Assembly (NCBI GenBank): GCA_903970565.1
Contig: CAJCJE010000396.1
Span: 1 to 6,371 of the forward strand
Origin: Candidatus Melainabacteria bacterium
GTDB taxonomy: Bacteria; Actinomycetota; Actinomycetes; Mycobacteriales; Pseudonocardiaceae
Length of the DNA stretch: 6,371 nucleotides
Direction: 5' to 3'
Shown here: positions 1-6,371 of the stretch, piece after piece
Layout: each line of letters starts with the position of its first letter
How positions within the stretch are numbered: the stretch's first letter is position 1
Made by a program: the position numbers and the translations under genes
The notes under the pieces: model-generated
The model's input: the letters and a program-made list of their open reading frames with translations, nothing else
Told to the model about the DNA's origin: nothing
Databases searched by the model: none

Positions 1-1
1 G

Positions 2-465
2 ACCGACCCGGCACGCCGGCTGCCCTGGTACGGCCCGGACATGGGCGTCGCGTCCTCGATCACGGCGCGGCTGATGGAAACCTGGGCGCACGGCCAGGAC
101 ATCGCCGACACCCTGCACGTCGACCGGGCACCGACCGCCCGCCTGCGCCACGTCGCGCACCTCGGGGTCCGCGCCCTGCCCTACAGCTTCGCCGCGCGAC
201 ACCTGCCGGTGCCGTCGGACCCGATCCGGGTCGAGTTGACCGGCCCCGACGGCGACACCTGGAGTTGGGGACCGGCCGAGGCGACCGACCAGATCCGGGG
301 CACGGCCCTGGAGTTCTGCCTCACGGTGACCCAGCGACGCCACCGCGCCGACACCGACCTGACCGTCACCGGCCCCACCGCGACCGCGTGGCTGGCCATC
401 GCGCAGGCCTTCGCCGGCCCCCCCGGCCCCGGCCGGCCACCGCGCAGCGCCCATCGGAGGTGGGC

Positions 466-469
<4 letters not shown>
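2..469 (+). CDS. TIGR03084-family metal-binding protein, mycothiol maleylpyruvate isomerase-like (5' end missing)
   Basis: The reading frame is open from the left edge, so this is the C-terminal 155 residues of a protein whose family is usually around 250-260 residues; roughly the first 100 are outside the window. The visible part begins with the conserved W-Y-G-P-D-M segment and then METWAHGQD. Its E-x-x-x-H pair (codons at 77-79 and 89-91) matches the second half of the three-residue metal site (His...Glu-x3-His) of DinB-fold mycothiol-dependent isomerases. The C-terminal part (about 200-430) is a small alpha/beta domain ending in an A-Q-A-F-A-G-P-P-G-P-G-R tail that I recognise as typical of TIGR03084. 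The reaction is not known; by fold it may be a thiol-dependent isomerase or transferase in the cytosol. The stop TGA overlaps the start of the next gene as ATGA, so the two are probably translated together. Family assignment is strong; the catalytic role is inferred. Confidence 0.85.
456..460 (+). promoter_or_regulatory. Shine-Dalgarno GGAGG deciding the AtuA start
   Basis: GGAGG lies five bases before the ATG at 466, inside the last codons of the upstream gene. It supports starting the AtuA-family gene at 466 rather than at the in-frame ATG at 265, which would overlap the upstream gene by about 200 bases and add a low-complexity Arg/Pro-rich leader. Confidence 0.8.
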
Positions 470-2278
<1,809 letters not shown>

Positions 2279-2286
<8 letters not shown>

Positions 2287-2923
2287 CAACGCGACCGCGC
2301 GACCCGCCGGACCCCGGCGTCGCGATCCCGAGCGCCGGCAGCGGATTCTCACCGCCGCCGCGCAACTGGTCGCCCAGCACGGCTTCCACGACGTCGGCAT
2401 GGCCGACATCGGCGCGGCGGCCGGGGTCACCGGGTCGGCGATCTACCGCCATTTCGACGGGAAGTCCGCGGTCCTGGTCGCCATGTTCGACCAGGTGATC
2501 GACGAGTTGTCCCGCGACGCCGAGGACGTCGTGACCACCGCCGTGGACCCGAGACAGGCGGTGCGCAGGCTCATCCGGGCGCAGGTGATGTTCGTGCTGA
2601 CCGACCGCACGCTGGCGCGGGTCTACCACAACGAGATCACCAACCTGCCCGACGCCGACCGGCACCGGTTGCGCCGCAAGCAGCGCATGTACATCGAGGA
2701 GTGGGTGCACGTGCTGGCGGCGCTGCGCCCGGAGATCAACGAGGCCGAACTGCGGGCGCGGGTGCACGCGGCGATCGGCGCGATCCAGTCGACGCTGTTC
2801 TACCAGAGCGGACTGTCCGAGCAACGGCTGATCGGCCTGATGGGCGCGGCGGCCGAAGCAGTGCTGTTCAGCACCGAGCTGTTCAGCACCGAAGACCCGG
2901 CCGACCCGGCCGACCGCGCCTGA
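2279..2923 (+). CDS. TetR/AcrR-family transcriptional regulator
   Basis: Encodes 214 residues, normal for TetR. The N-terminal DNA-binding domain spans about 18-68: RQRILTAAAQLVAQHGF, then the helix-turn-helix MADIGAAAGVTGSAIYRHF (41-59), followed by GKSAVLVAMF. The remaining helical part (about 75-195) is the ligand and dimer domain. Segments such as RVYHNEITNLP and the EEWVHVLAALRPEINEAE stretch resemble TetR proteins that neighbour acyl-CoA dehydrogenases in actinobacteria. The start at 2279 is chosen because GGAG (2268-2271) lies seven bases upstream; it overlaps the end of AtuA by eight bases. An earlier in-frame ATG at 2168 would only add a shadow of AtuA. Being inside the operon, it probably represses its own mRNA from an operator upstream of the window and is released by an acyl-CoA or acid ligand; this is inference. 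The C-terminal tail is made of two short tandem duplications. Confidence 0.92.
2864..2893 (+). repeat. 15-bp tandem duplication in the TetR tail
   Basis: CTGTTCAGCACCGAG (2864-2878) is followed at once by CTGTTCAGCACCGAA (2879-2893), 14 of 15 bases identical. It encodes the L-F-S-T-E repeat at residues 196-205. The near-identity of the bases, not only of the protein, suggests a recent slippage duplication. Confidence 0.9.
2894..2911 (+). repeat. 9-bp tandem duplication in the TetR tail
   Basis: Two exact copies of GACCCGGCC (2894-2902 and 2903-2911), plus the first three bases of a third, encode the D-P-A-D-P-A-D end of the TetR protein. It abuts the preceding 15-bp duplication. Confidence 0.9.
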
Positions 2924-2935
2924 GGGGTCCACCAG

Positions 2936-2940
2936 AAAGG
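2936..2940 (+). promoter_or_regulatory. Shine-Dalgarno-like AAAGG deciding the dehydrogenase start
   Basis: AAAGG lies seven bases before the ATG at 2948 but only one base before the ATG at 2942. The spacing favours 2948, giving a protein that begins MDFTDQPEH, a common beginning for this enzyme family. Confidence 0.65.
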
Positions 2941-2947
2941 CATGGGC

Positions 2948-4102
2948 ATGGACTTCACCGATCAACCGGAACACACCGCGCTACGCGAGGCGGTCCGTGC
3001 GGTCACCCGCGCGTTCGGCGGGTCCTACTTCGCCGAGCACGCCGAGCGACGCGAACCCACCGACGAACTGTGGCGGGCCCTGGGCAAACAGGGATTCATC
3101 GGGGTGAACCTGCCGGAGGAGTTCGGCGGCGGCGGAGGCGGCCTCGCCGAACTGGCCGTCGTGTGCGAGGCCAGCGCCGCGCAGGGCTGCCCGCTGCTGC
3201 TGTTGCTGGTCTCCAGCGCCATCTCCGGCGAGGTCCTCGCCCGCTACGGCAGCCCCGCCCAGCAGCGGACCTGGCTGCCCGCGATGGCCACCGGCGAGTC
3301 CAAGGTGGTCTTCGCGATCACCGAACCCGACGCCGGTTCCAACACCCACAAACTGTCGACCACGGCGGTGCGCGACGGCGAGGACTGGGTGCTGCGCGGC
3401 ACCAAGTACTACATCTCCGGGGTCGACGAGGCCGACGCGATCCTGGTCGTGGCCAGGACCGGCCGCGAGGAGGCCACCGGGCACGGCCTGCTGTCGCTGT
3501 TTCTGGTACCGACCGACGCGCCCGGCCTGACCGCGACCCCGCTGCCGGTCGCCGCGCCCCTGCCGGAGCGGCAGTTCACCCTGTTCTTCGACGACGCGCG
3601 CGTCGGCGCCGACGCGCTCGTCGGCGAACCCGACCACGGCTTCGACCAGGTCTTCCACGGACTCAACCCGGAACGGGTCACCGGCGCGGCGCTGTGCGTC
3701 GGGATCGGCCGGTACGCGCTGGCCAAGGCCGCCGACTACGCCCGGAACAGGACGGTGTGGGACGTGCCGATCGGCAGCCACCAGGGTGTCTCGCACGTGC
3801 TGGCCAAGGCCGCGATCGAGGTGGAACTGGCCGCGTTGATGACCGCGCGGGCCGCGTGGTTGCACGACCACCACCAGCCGGCCGGGGAGGCGTCGAACAT
3901 GGCGAAGTACGCCGCCGCGGAAGCGGCACTGGCCGCGGTGGACGCCGCGATCCAGACCCACGGCGGCAACGGCCTGTCCGCCGAGTACGGACTCGTCCCG
4001 CTCTGGGGGATCGCGCGGCTGCTGCGCATCGCGCCGGTCAACCGGGAGATGATCCTCAACTACGTCGCCCAGCACACCCTCGACCTGCCCCGCTCCTACT
4101 GA
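2948..4102 (+). CDS. Acyl-CoA dehydrogenase family flavoprotein
   Basis: Encodes 384 residues, full length for the family, which oxidises acyl-CoA to 2,3-enoyl-CoA using FAD and passes electrons to electron-transfer flavoprotein in the cytosol. The helical N-terminal domain covers about 1-115. The middle beta domain starts with the flavin/substrate motif AITEPDAGSN (123-132) and continues through GTKYYISGVDEAD. The C-terminal helical domain (about 235-384) has NPERVTGAA (240-248), an Arg...Gln segment (YARNRTVWDVPIGSHQG) and QTHGGNGLSAEYGL, the usual FAD/dimer region. The segment aligned to the classical catalytic glutamate (Y-E-G-T in medium-chain enzymes) reads I-A-P-V-N-R-E-M here (361-368), so that glutamate is absent. 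E242 in N-P-E-R falls where isovaleryl-CoA and long-chain dehydrogenases place their base. The gene lies 24 bases after the TetR gene and ends the operon. A branched acyl-CoA substrate is plausible but not shown. Confidence 0.94.
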   Translation: MDFTDQPEHTALREAVRAVTRAFGGSYFAEHAERREPTDELWRALGKQGFIGVNLPEEFGGGGGGLAELAVVCEASAAQGCPLLLLLVSSAISGEVLARYGSPAQQRTWLPAMATGESKVVFAITEPDAGSNTHKLSTTAVRDGEDWVLRGTKYYISGVDEADAILVVARTGREEATGHGLLSLFLVPTDAPGLTATPLPVAAPLPERQFTLFFDDARVGADALVGEPDHGFDQVFHGLNPERVTGAALCVGIGRYALAKAADYARNRTVWDVPIGSHQGVSHVLAKAAIEVELAALMTARAAWLHDHHQPAGEASNMAKYAAAEAALAAVDAAIQTHGGNGLSAEYGLVPLWGIARLLRIAPVNREMILNYVAQHTLDLPRSY

Positions 4103-4128
4103 GTCACCGCCGACTCGGTGCTCGTGAC
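4101..4128 (+). terminator. Possible hairpin at the end of the operon
   Basis: CACCG (4105-4109) and CGGTG (4116-4120) can form a stem with a six-base loop, extendable by GAG/CTC (4101-4103 with 4121-4123) across one bulged T. An alternative stem, GAGTC (4101-4105) with GACTC (4112-4116), is mutually exclusive with it. It starts within the dehydrogenase stop codon, and no T tract follows. A terminator role is only suggested by its place in the 76-base gap between convergent genes. Confidence 0.3.
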
Positions 4129-4178
4129 CGGCCGGGCACTCCCGCGCTGACCTCGGCGCCGACCATCACGACCATCGA

Positions 4179-5120
4179 CTAGGCGGCGGCCCGGTCGGAT
4201 CGTGGTGTTGGGCGCGCCGGCATGGCGATGGTCGCCGCGCCGGCGAGTTTGGCGCGGCGGACGCGCAGCAGGCCACGGAGGTTGGCGGCGGCGACGGCCG
4301 CGATGGTGACCTTGCTGTCGGGGTCCTCCACCCAGTCGACCGGGATCTCGATCACACGGAACCCATTGTGCTCGGCCAACAGCAGCAGTTCGGTGTCGAA
4401 AAACCAGGCGCCGTCCTCGATGTGGGGCAACAGGGCCCGAACCACGTCGATCCGCGCGGCCTTGAAGCCGCACTGGGCATCGGTGAGCCGGACGCGGTGC
4501 AACCGTCGCAGTAGGACGTTGTAGCAGCGGGAGACGATGTCCCGCTTGAGGGATCGCACGGTGCGCGCACAGGGAGTCAGCCGGGAACCGATCGCGATGT
4601 CGGCATGGCCGCTGGCCAGCGCGGCAAGCAACGGCAGCAGCGCGGACAGTCCGGTGGACAGGTCGAGGTCCATGTAGGCGACGAGGTCGCTGTCGCTACT
4701 CGCCCAGGCGGTACGCAGGGCGATTCCCTTGCCCTTGTCCTCCAGGCGCAGCACGCGCACCCCGGGCCAGGACTCGGCCAGGGCCGCGGCAAGGTCTCTC
4801 GTGCCGTCGGTACTGGCGTTGTCGGCGATCGTGATGGTCCAGTCCAGGGGCAGGTTCTCACACAGATAGCCGTGCAGCACGGCGATGCGATCAGCCAGCG
4901 CGCGGACCTCGTTGAAAACCGGGATGACGATGTCGACGGTCAACGACAGCAACGCCGCCCGCGCCGGTATCTCCTCGGCGCCCCCTGGCCGGACACCCCG
5001 ACCGCGGCGTAGCGCGGCCGAATAACCCATGCGCCGTCCGGGGACCGTCGTGGACAGCGCCGCCAACGAAGCCGCCGCCGCCGGCGTCGGCACGATGCCG
5101 TTGCGTATGCCGTCGGGCAT
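4179..5120 (-). CDS. Family 2 glycosyltransferase, dolichyl/polyprenyl-phosphate sugar synthase type
   Basis: Encodes 313 residues. The GT-A fold begins at about residue 62 (VDIVIPVFNE), followed by ITIADNASTDGT (96-107, nucleotide-sugar binding), AYMDLDLST with the metal-binding D-x-D (D151, D153), AIGSRL (176-181), the DAQCGFKA segment (214-221) and WFFDTELLLLAE (239-250). This order matches enzymes that transfer glucose or mannose from a nucleotide sugar to a polyprenyl-phosphate lipid at the inner face of the membrane. Many actinobacterial relatives carry a C-terminal GtrA-like membrane domain; here the protein ends soon after the catalytic domain and I see no membrane segment. The first 60 residues are an Ala/Arg/Gly-rich extension not normal for the fold. 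The start at 5120 is nevertheless supported by AGGAGG seven bases upstream. It converges on the acyl-CoA operon and lies 160 bases downstream of the aminotransferase-fold gene. The exact sugar and acceptor cannot be read from sequence. Confidence 0.88.
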   Translation of the reverse strand: MPDGIRNGIVPTPAAAASLAALSTTVPGRRMGYSAALRRGRGVRPGGAEEIPARAALLSLTVDIVIPVFNEVRALADRIAVLHGYLCENLPLDWTITIADNASTDGTRDLAAALAESWPGVRVLRLEDKGKGIALRTAWASSDSDLVAYMDLDLSTGLSALLPLLAALASGHADIAIGSRLTPCARTVRSLKRDIVSRCYNVLLRRLHRVRLTDAQCGFKAARIDVVRALLPHIEDGAWFFDTELLLLAEHNGFRVIEIPVDWVEDPDSKVTIAAVAAANLRGLLRVRRAKLAGAATIAMPARPTPRSDRAAA

Positions 5121-5127
5121 CTGCCGC

Positions 5128-5133
5128 CCTCCT
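5128..5133 (-). promoter_or_regulatory. Strong Shine-Dalgarno AGGAGG of the glycosyltransferase
   Basis: On the minus strand AGGAGG is followed by seven bases and then the ATG at 5120. This fixes the start upstream of the unusual 60-residue N-terminal extension. The motif begins one base after the 3' arm of an 11-bp hairpin. Confidence 0.85.
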
Positions 5134-5134
5134 C

Positions 5135-5185
5135 GTCGGTCGCCCCCGGATTTACTCCAAGAATCAACCCGTGTGGGCGACCGAC
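5135..5185 (-). promoter_or_regulatory. 11-bp perfect inverted repeat in the glycosyltransferase leader
   Basis: GTCGGTCGCCC (5135-5145) and GGGCGACCGAC (5175-5185) are exact reverse complements separated by 29 bases. In the glycosyltransferase mRNA they would form a GC-rich stem that closes one base before the AGGAGG ribosome site; a weaker inner GATT/AATC pairing is possible within the loop. There is no T tract, so a simple intrinsic terminator is unlikely. It could be an RNA structure limiting ribosome access, or a spaced DNA-binding site. The structure is seen directly; the function is inference. Confidence 0.6.
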
Positions 5186-5195
5186 CGTCCTCGAT

Positions 5196-5205
5196 ACTGC
5201 GCAGT
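5196..5205. promoter_or_regulatory. 10-bp perfect palindrome, possible operator
   Basis: ACTGCGCAGT reads the same on both strands. It lies in the non-coding spacer upstream of the glycosyltransferase, eleven bases from the inverted repeat. A role as a dimeric regulator site is possible, but a 10-bp palindrome can occur by chance. Confidence 0.3.
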
Positions 5206-5245
5206 GCGGGTCTTTCTCACCATCACGGGCCGGCTTCGGGGGCGT

Positions 5246-5275
5246 CCGCCGTCCCGACCTGACCCCGCCGTCCCG
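5246..5275. repeat. 11-bp direct repeat, 19-bp period, in the intergenic spacer
   Basis: CCGCCGTCCCG occurs at 5246-5256 and again at 5265-5275, exact copies with starts 19 bases apart, just after the stop of the aminotransferase-fold gene. Several characterised MocR regulators bind spaced direct repeats, so a regulatory site for the glycosyltransferase is conceivable. The low complexity of GC-rich DNA makes chance a real alternative. Confidence 0.45.
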
Positions 5276-5280
5276 TCTTG

Positions 5281-6371
5281 TCAGCGCGGCGGGTCGACCA
5301 GTCCGGTATCCAGACCGGTATAGGCCGATGCCAGCCTGCGGATGCCCTCGCCGATCTGCTGGCCGGTCGCGGCGCTGACATAGCTCACCCGCAGCCGGGG
5401 ACCGGGCGGCTCGGCGGCGAAGTACAGCGCGCCGGGGGTGATCGCGACCCCGGCCCGCAGCGCCGCGGCGACCAACCGGGTGTCGTCGGTGCCCTCGGGC
5501 AGCGACAGCCACAGGTGGTAGCCGCCGGCCGGGACGGCCACCGGCGGCAGGGCGGGCAGGTGCTCGCGCAGCGCGGCCACGGCGAGGTCACGCCGCTGGC
5601 GCAACGCGGTGGTGAGGGCGTGCAGGTGCCGGGGCCAGGCGGGGGCGCTGACCAGTTCCAGCGCGGTCTCCTGGAGTGGTCGGGGCACGAAGAAGCTTTC
5701 GATGGCATGTAGCCCGCGCACCCGGCCCAGGGCCGGGCCCCGCGCGGCCAGGGCACTGATCCGCAGGCTCGGCGAGGCCGGTTTGGTCAGCGACCTGATG
5801 TGCACGACGACGCCGTCGGGATCGTCGGCGGCCAGCGGCGGCGGCGGGGCGGTGCCGTCGGGATGCGCCAGCAGCCGGGCGAAGTCGTCCTCGACGAGGA
5901 ACGCGCCGGCCTCCCGGGCGATGCGTAGGATCTCCGGTCGGCGCCGCGCGGACAGGACCGCGCCGGTCGGGTTCTGGAACGCGGGCTGGCAGACGAACAC
6001 CCGCGCGCCGGTCGCGGCGAAGGCATCGGCCAGCAGATCGGGCCGGACGCCGTGCGCGTCGATCGGCACCGGGACCGGCCGCAGCCCGGAGGCCCGCGCG
6101 ATGGCCAGCAGCCCCGGATAGGTCGGCGATTCCACCAGCACCGGCGCGCCGGGCACGGCCAGGGCGCGCAGCGCCGTGGCCAGCGCGCTCTGGCCGCCGG
6201 CGGTGATCAGGACGTTCTCGGCGGTGAGCGCACCGCCGGGGCCGGTGATGTCGCGGGCGAACCAGGCGCGCAGTTCGGGCAGTCCGTCCATCGGCGGCCT
6301 GCTCCACGCGCCGGGCCGGCGGCCGGCGCGGGCCAGCGCGGCGGCCAGGGCACGTTCCGGTTGCAGCGTGG
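5281..6371 (-). CDS. PLP-dependent aminotransferase-fold protein, probably MocR (GntR) regulator C-terminal domain (5' end missing)
   Basis: The frame is open to the right edge, giving 362 visible residues of a fold-type-I PLP protein. With residue 1 set at the internal ATG at 6291, the landmarks are ESPTYPG (54-60, aromatic stacking on PLP), QPAFQNPTG (102-110), VEDDF (133-137, Asp binding the pyridine nitrogen), SLTKPASPSLR (167-177, with Schiff-base Lys170 encoded at 5782-5784) and RLRVSY (299-304, carboxylate-binding Arg). The sequence upstream of that ATG (LQPERALAAALARAGRRPGAW, then RPP) is conserved family sequence, so the ATG is not the true start. Together with VVHIRSLTKP and FFVPRPLQETALELV, this pattern is typical of actinobacterial MocR proteins of about 450-480 residues, whose winged-helix DNA-binding domain would lie outside the window. 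A stand-alone aminotransferase is the alternative. MocR proteins usually bind PLP or an amino-compound adduct and control a neighbouring gene, often one divergent from them. Confidence 0.85.
   Translation of the reverse strand, partial: TLQPERALAAALARAGRRPGAWSRPPMDGLPELRAWFARDITGPGGALTAENVLITAGGQSALATALRALAVPGAPVLVESPTYPGLLAIARASGLRPVPVPIDAHGVRPDLLADAFAATGARVFVCQPAFQNPTGAVLSARRRPEILRIAREAGAFLVEDDFARLLAHPDGTAPPPPLAADDPDGVVVHIRSLTKPASPSLRISALAARGPALGRVRGLHAIESFFVPRPLQETALELVSAPAWPRHLHALTTALRQRRDLAVAALREHLPALPPVAVPAGGYHLWLSLPEGTDDTRLVAAALRAGVAITPGALYFAAEPPGPRLRVSYVSAATGQQIGEGIRRLASAYTGLDTGLVDPPR

Noticed and set aside
265..465. Longer AtuA frame starting at the ATG at 265
   Set aside because: It would overlap the TIGR03084 gene by about 200 bases and adds an Arg/Pro/His-rich segment typical of a shadow frame. 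The ATG at 466 has GGAGG at correct spacing and an ATGA junction.
2942..2947. Dehydrogenase start at the ATG at 2942
   Set aside because: It is only one base from the AAAGG motif, too close for a ribosome site. The ATG two codons later at 2948 has normal spacing.
2924..2947. TetR operator in the gap before the dehydrogenase
   Set aside because: The 24-base gap shows no palindrome of useful length. An operator more likely lies upstream of the window's left edge.
2701..4182. Plus-strand open frame of 493 codons across TetR and the dehydrogenase
   Set aside because: It is an out-of-frame reading of two recognised genes and its product is an Arg/Gly/Pro-rich low-complexity string.
4605..5012. 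Plus-strand frame of 135 codons opposite the glycosyltransferase
   Set aside because: Gly/Gln-rich shadow of conserved glycosyltransferase motifs, with no domain and no clear ribosome site.
5135..5185. Inverted repeat read as an intrinsic terminator of the MocR-like gene
   Set aside because: The loop is 29 bases and no T tract follows the stem. It is instead followed by a strong ribosome site and the next start codon.

Overview
The window looks like chromosomal DNA from a high-GC actinomycete. Base composition is roughly 70% G+C by eye, and codon third positions are almost all G or C. The gene families also fit: a mycothiol-isomerase-like TIGR03084 protein, a MocR-type regulator with the actinobacterial form of the motifs, and a TetR regulator beside an acyl-CoA dehydrogenase. 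No genus can be named from the sequence alone. I see no rRNA, tRNA, CRISPR array, transposase or phage gene.

The left two thirds (2-4102, plus strand) is a compact four-gene operon. It runs: a TIGR03084-family DinB/mycothiol-isomerase-like protein (5' end outside the window), a two-domain AtuA (acyclic terpene utilisation) family protein, a TetR repressor, and an acyl-CoA dehydrogenase. The first two genes share an ATGA stop/start, the next pair overlap by 8 bases, and only 24 bases separate the last two. This implies one mRNA with translational coupling. The set resembles a catabolic module for a branched or isoprenoid-like acyl-CoA: the dehydrogenase makes the 2,3-double bond, AtuA acts at an unknown step, and TetR senses an acyl-CoA or acid. 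The carboxylase that accompanies AtuA in the known Pseudomonas terpenoid pathway is not in the window. The dehydrogenase lacks glutamate at the usual catalytic position near its C-terminus but has one (E242) at the position used by isovaleryl-CoA and long-chain dehydrogenases.

The right third (4179-6371, minus strand) faces the operon, with a 76-base convergent gap between them. It carries a PLP-dependent aminotransferase-fold protein that enters from beyond the right edge, most likely the C-terminal domain of a MocR (GntR-aminotransferase) regulator. This is followed by a cytosolic family-2 glycosyltransferase of the dolichyl/polyprenyl-phosphate sugar synthase type. The 160-base spacer between them holds an 11-bp direct repeat, a 10-bp palindrome, and an 11-bp perfect inverted repeat whose stem ends one base before the glycosyltransferase Shine-Dalgarno. 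It is the only clearly structured non-coding stretch here.

I do not find a plainly new defence or mobile system. The items most worth following up are the AtuA-TetR-dehydrogenase operon of unknown substrate, the relocated catalytic base, and the structured leader of the glycosyltransferase.
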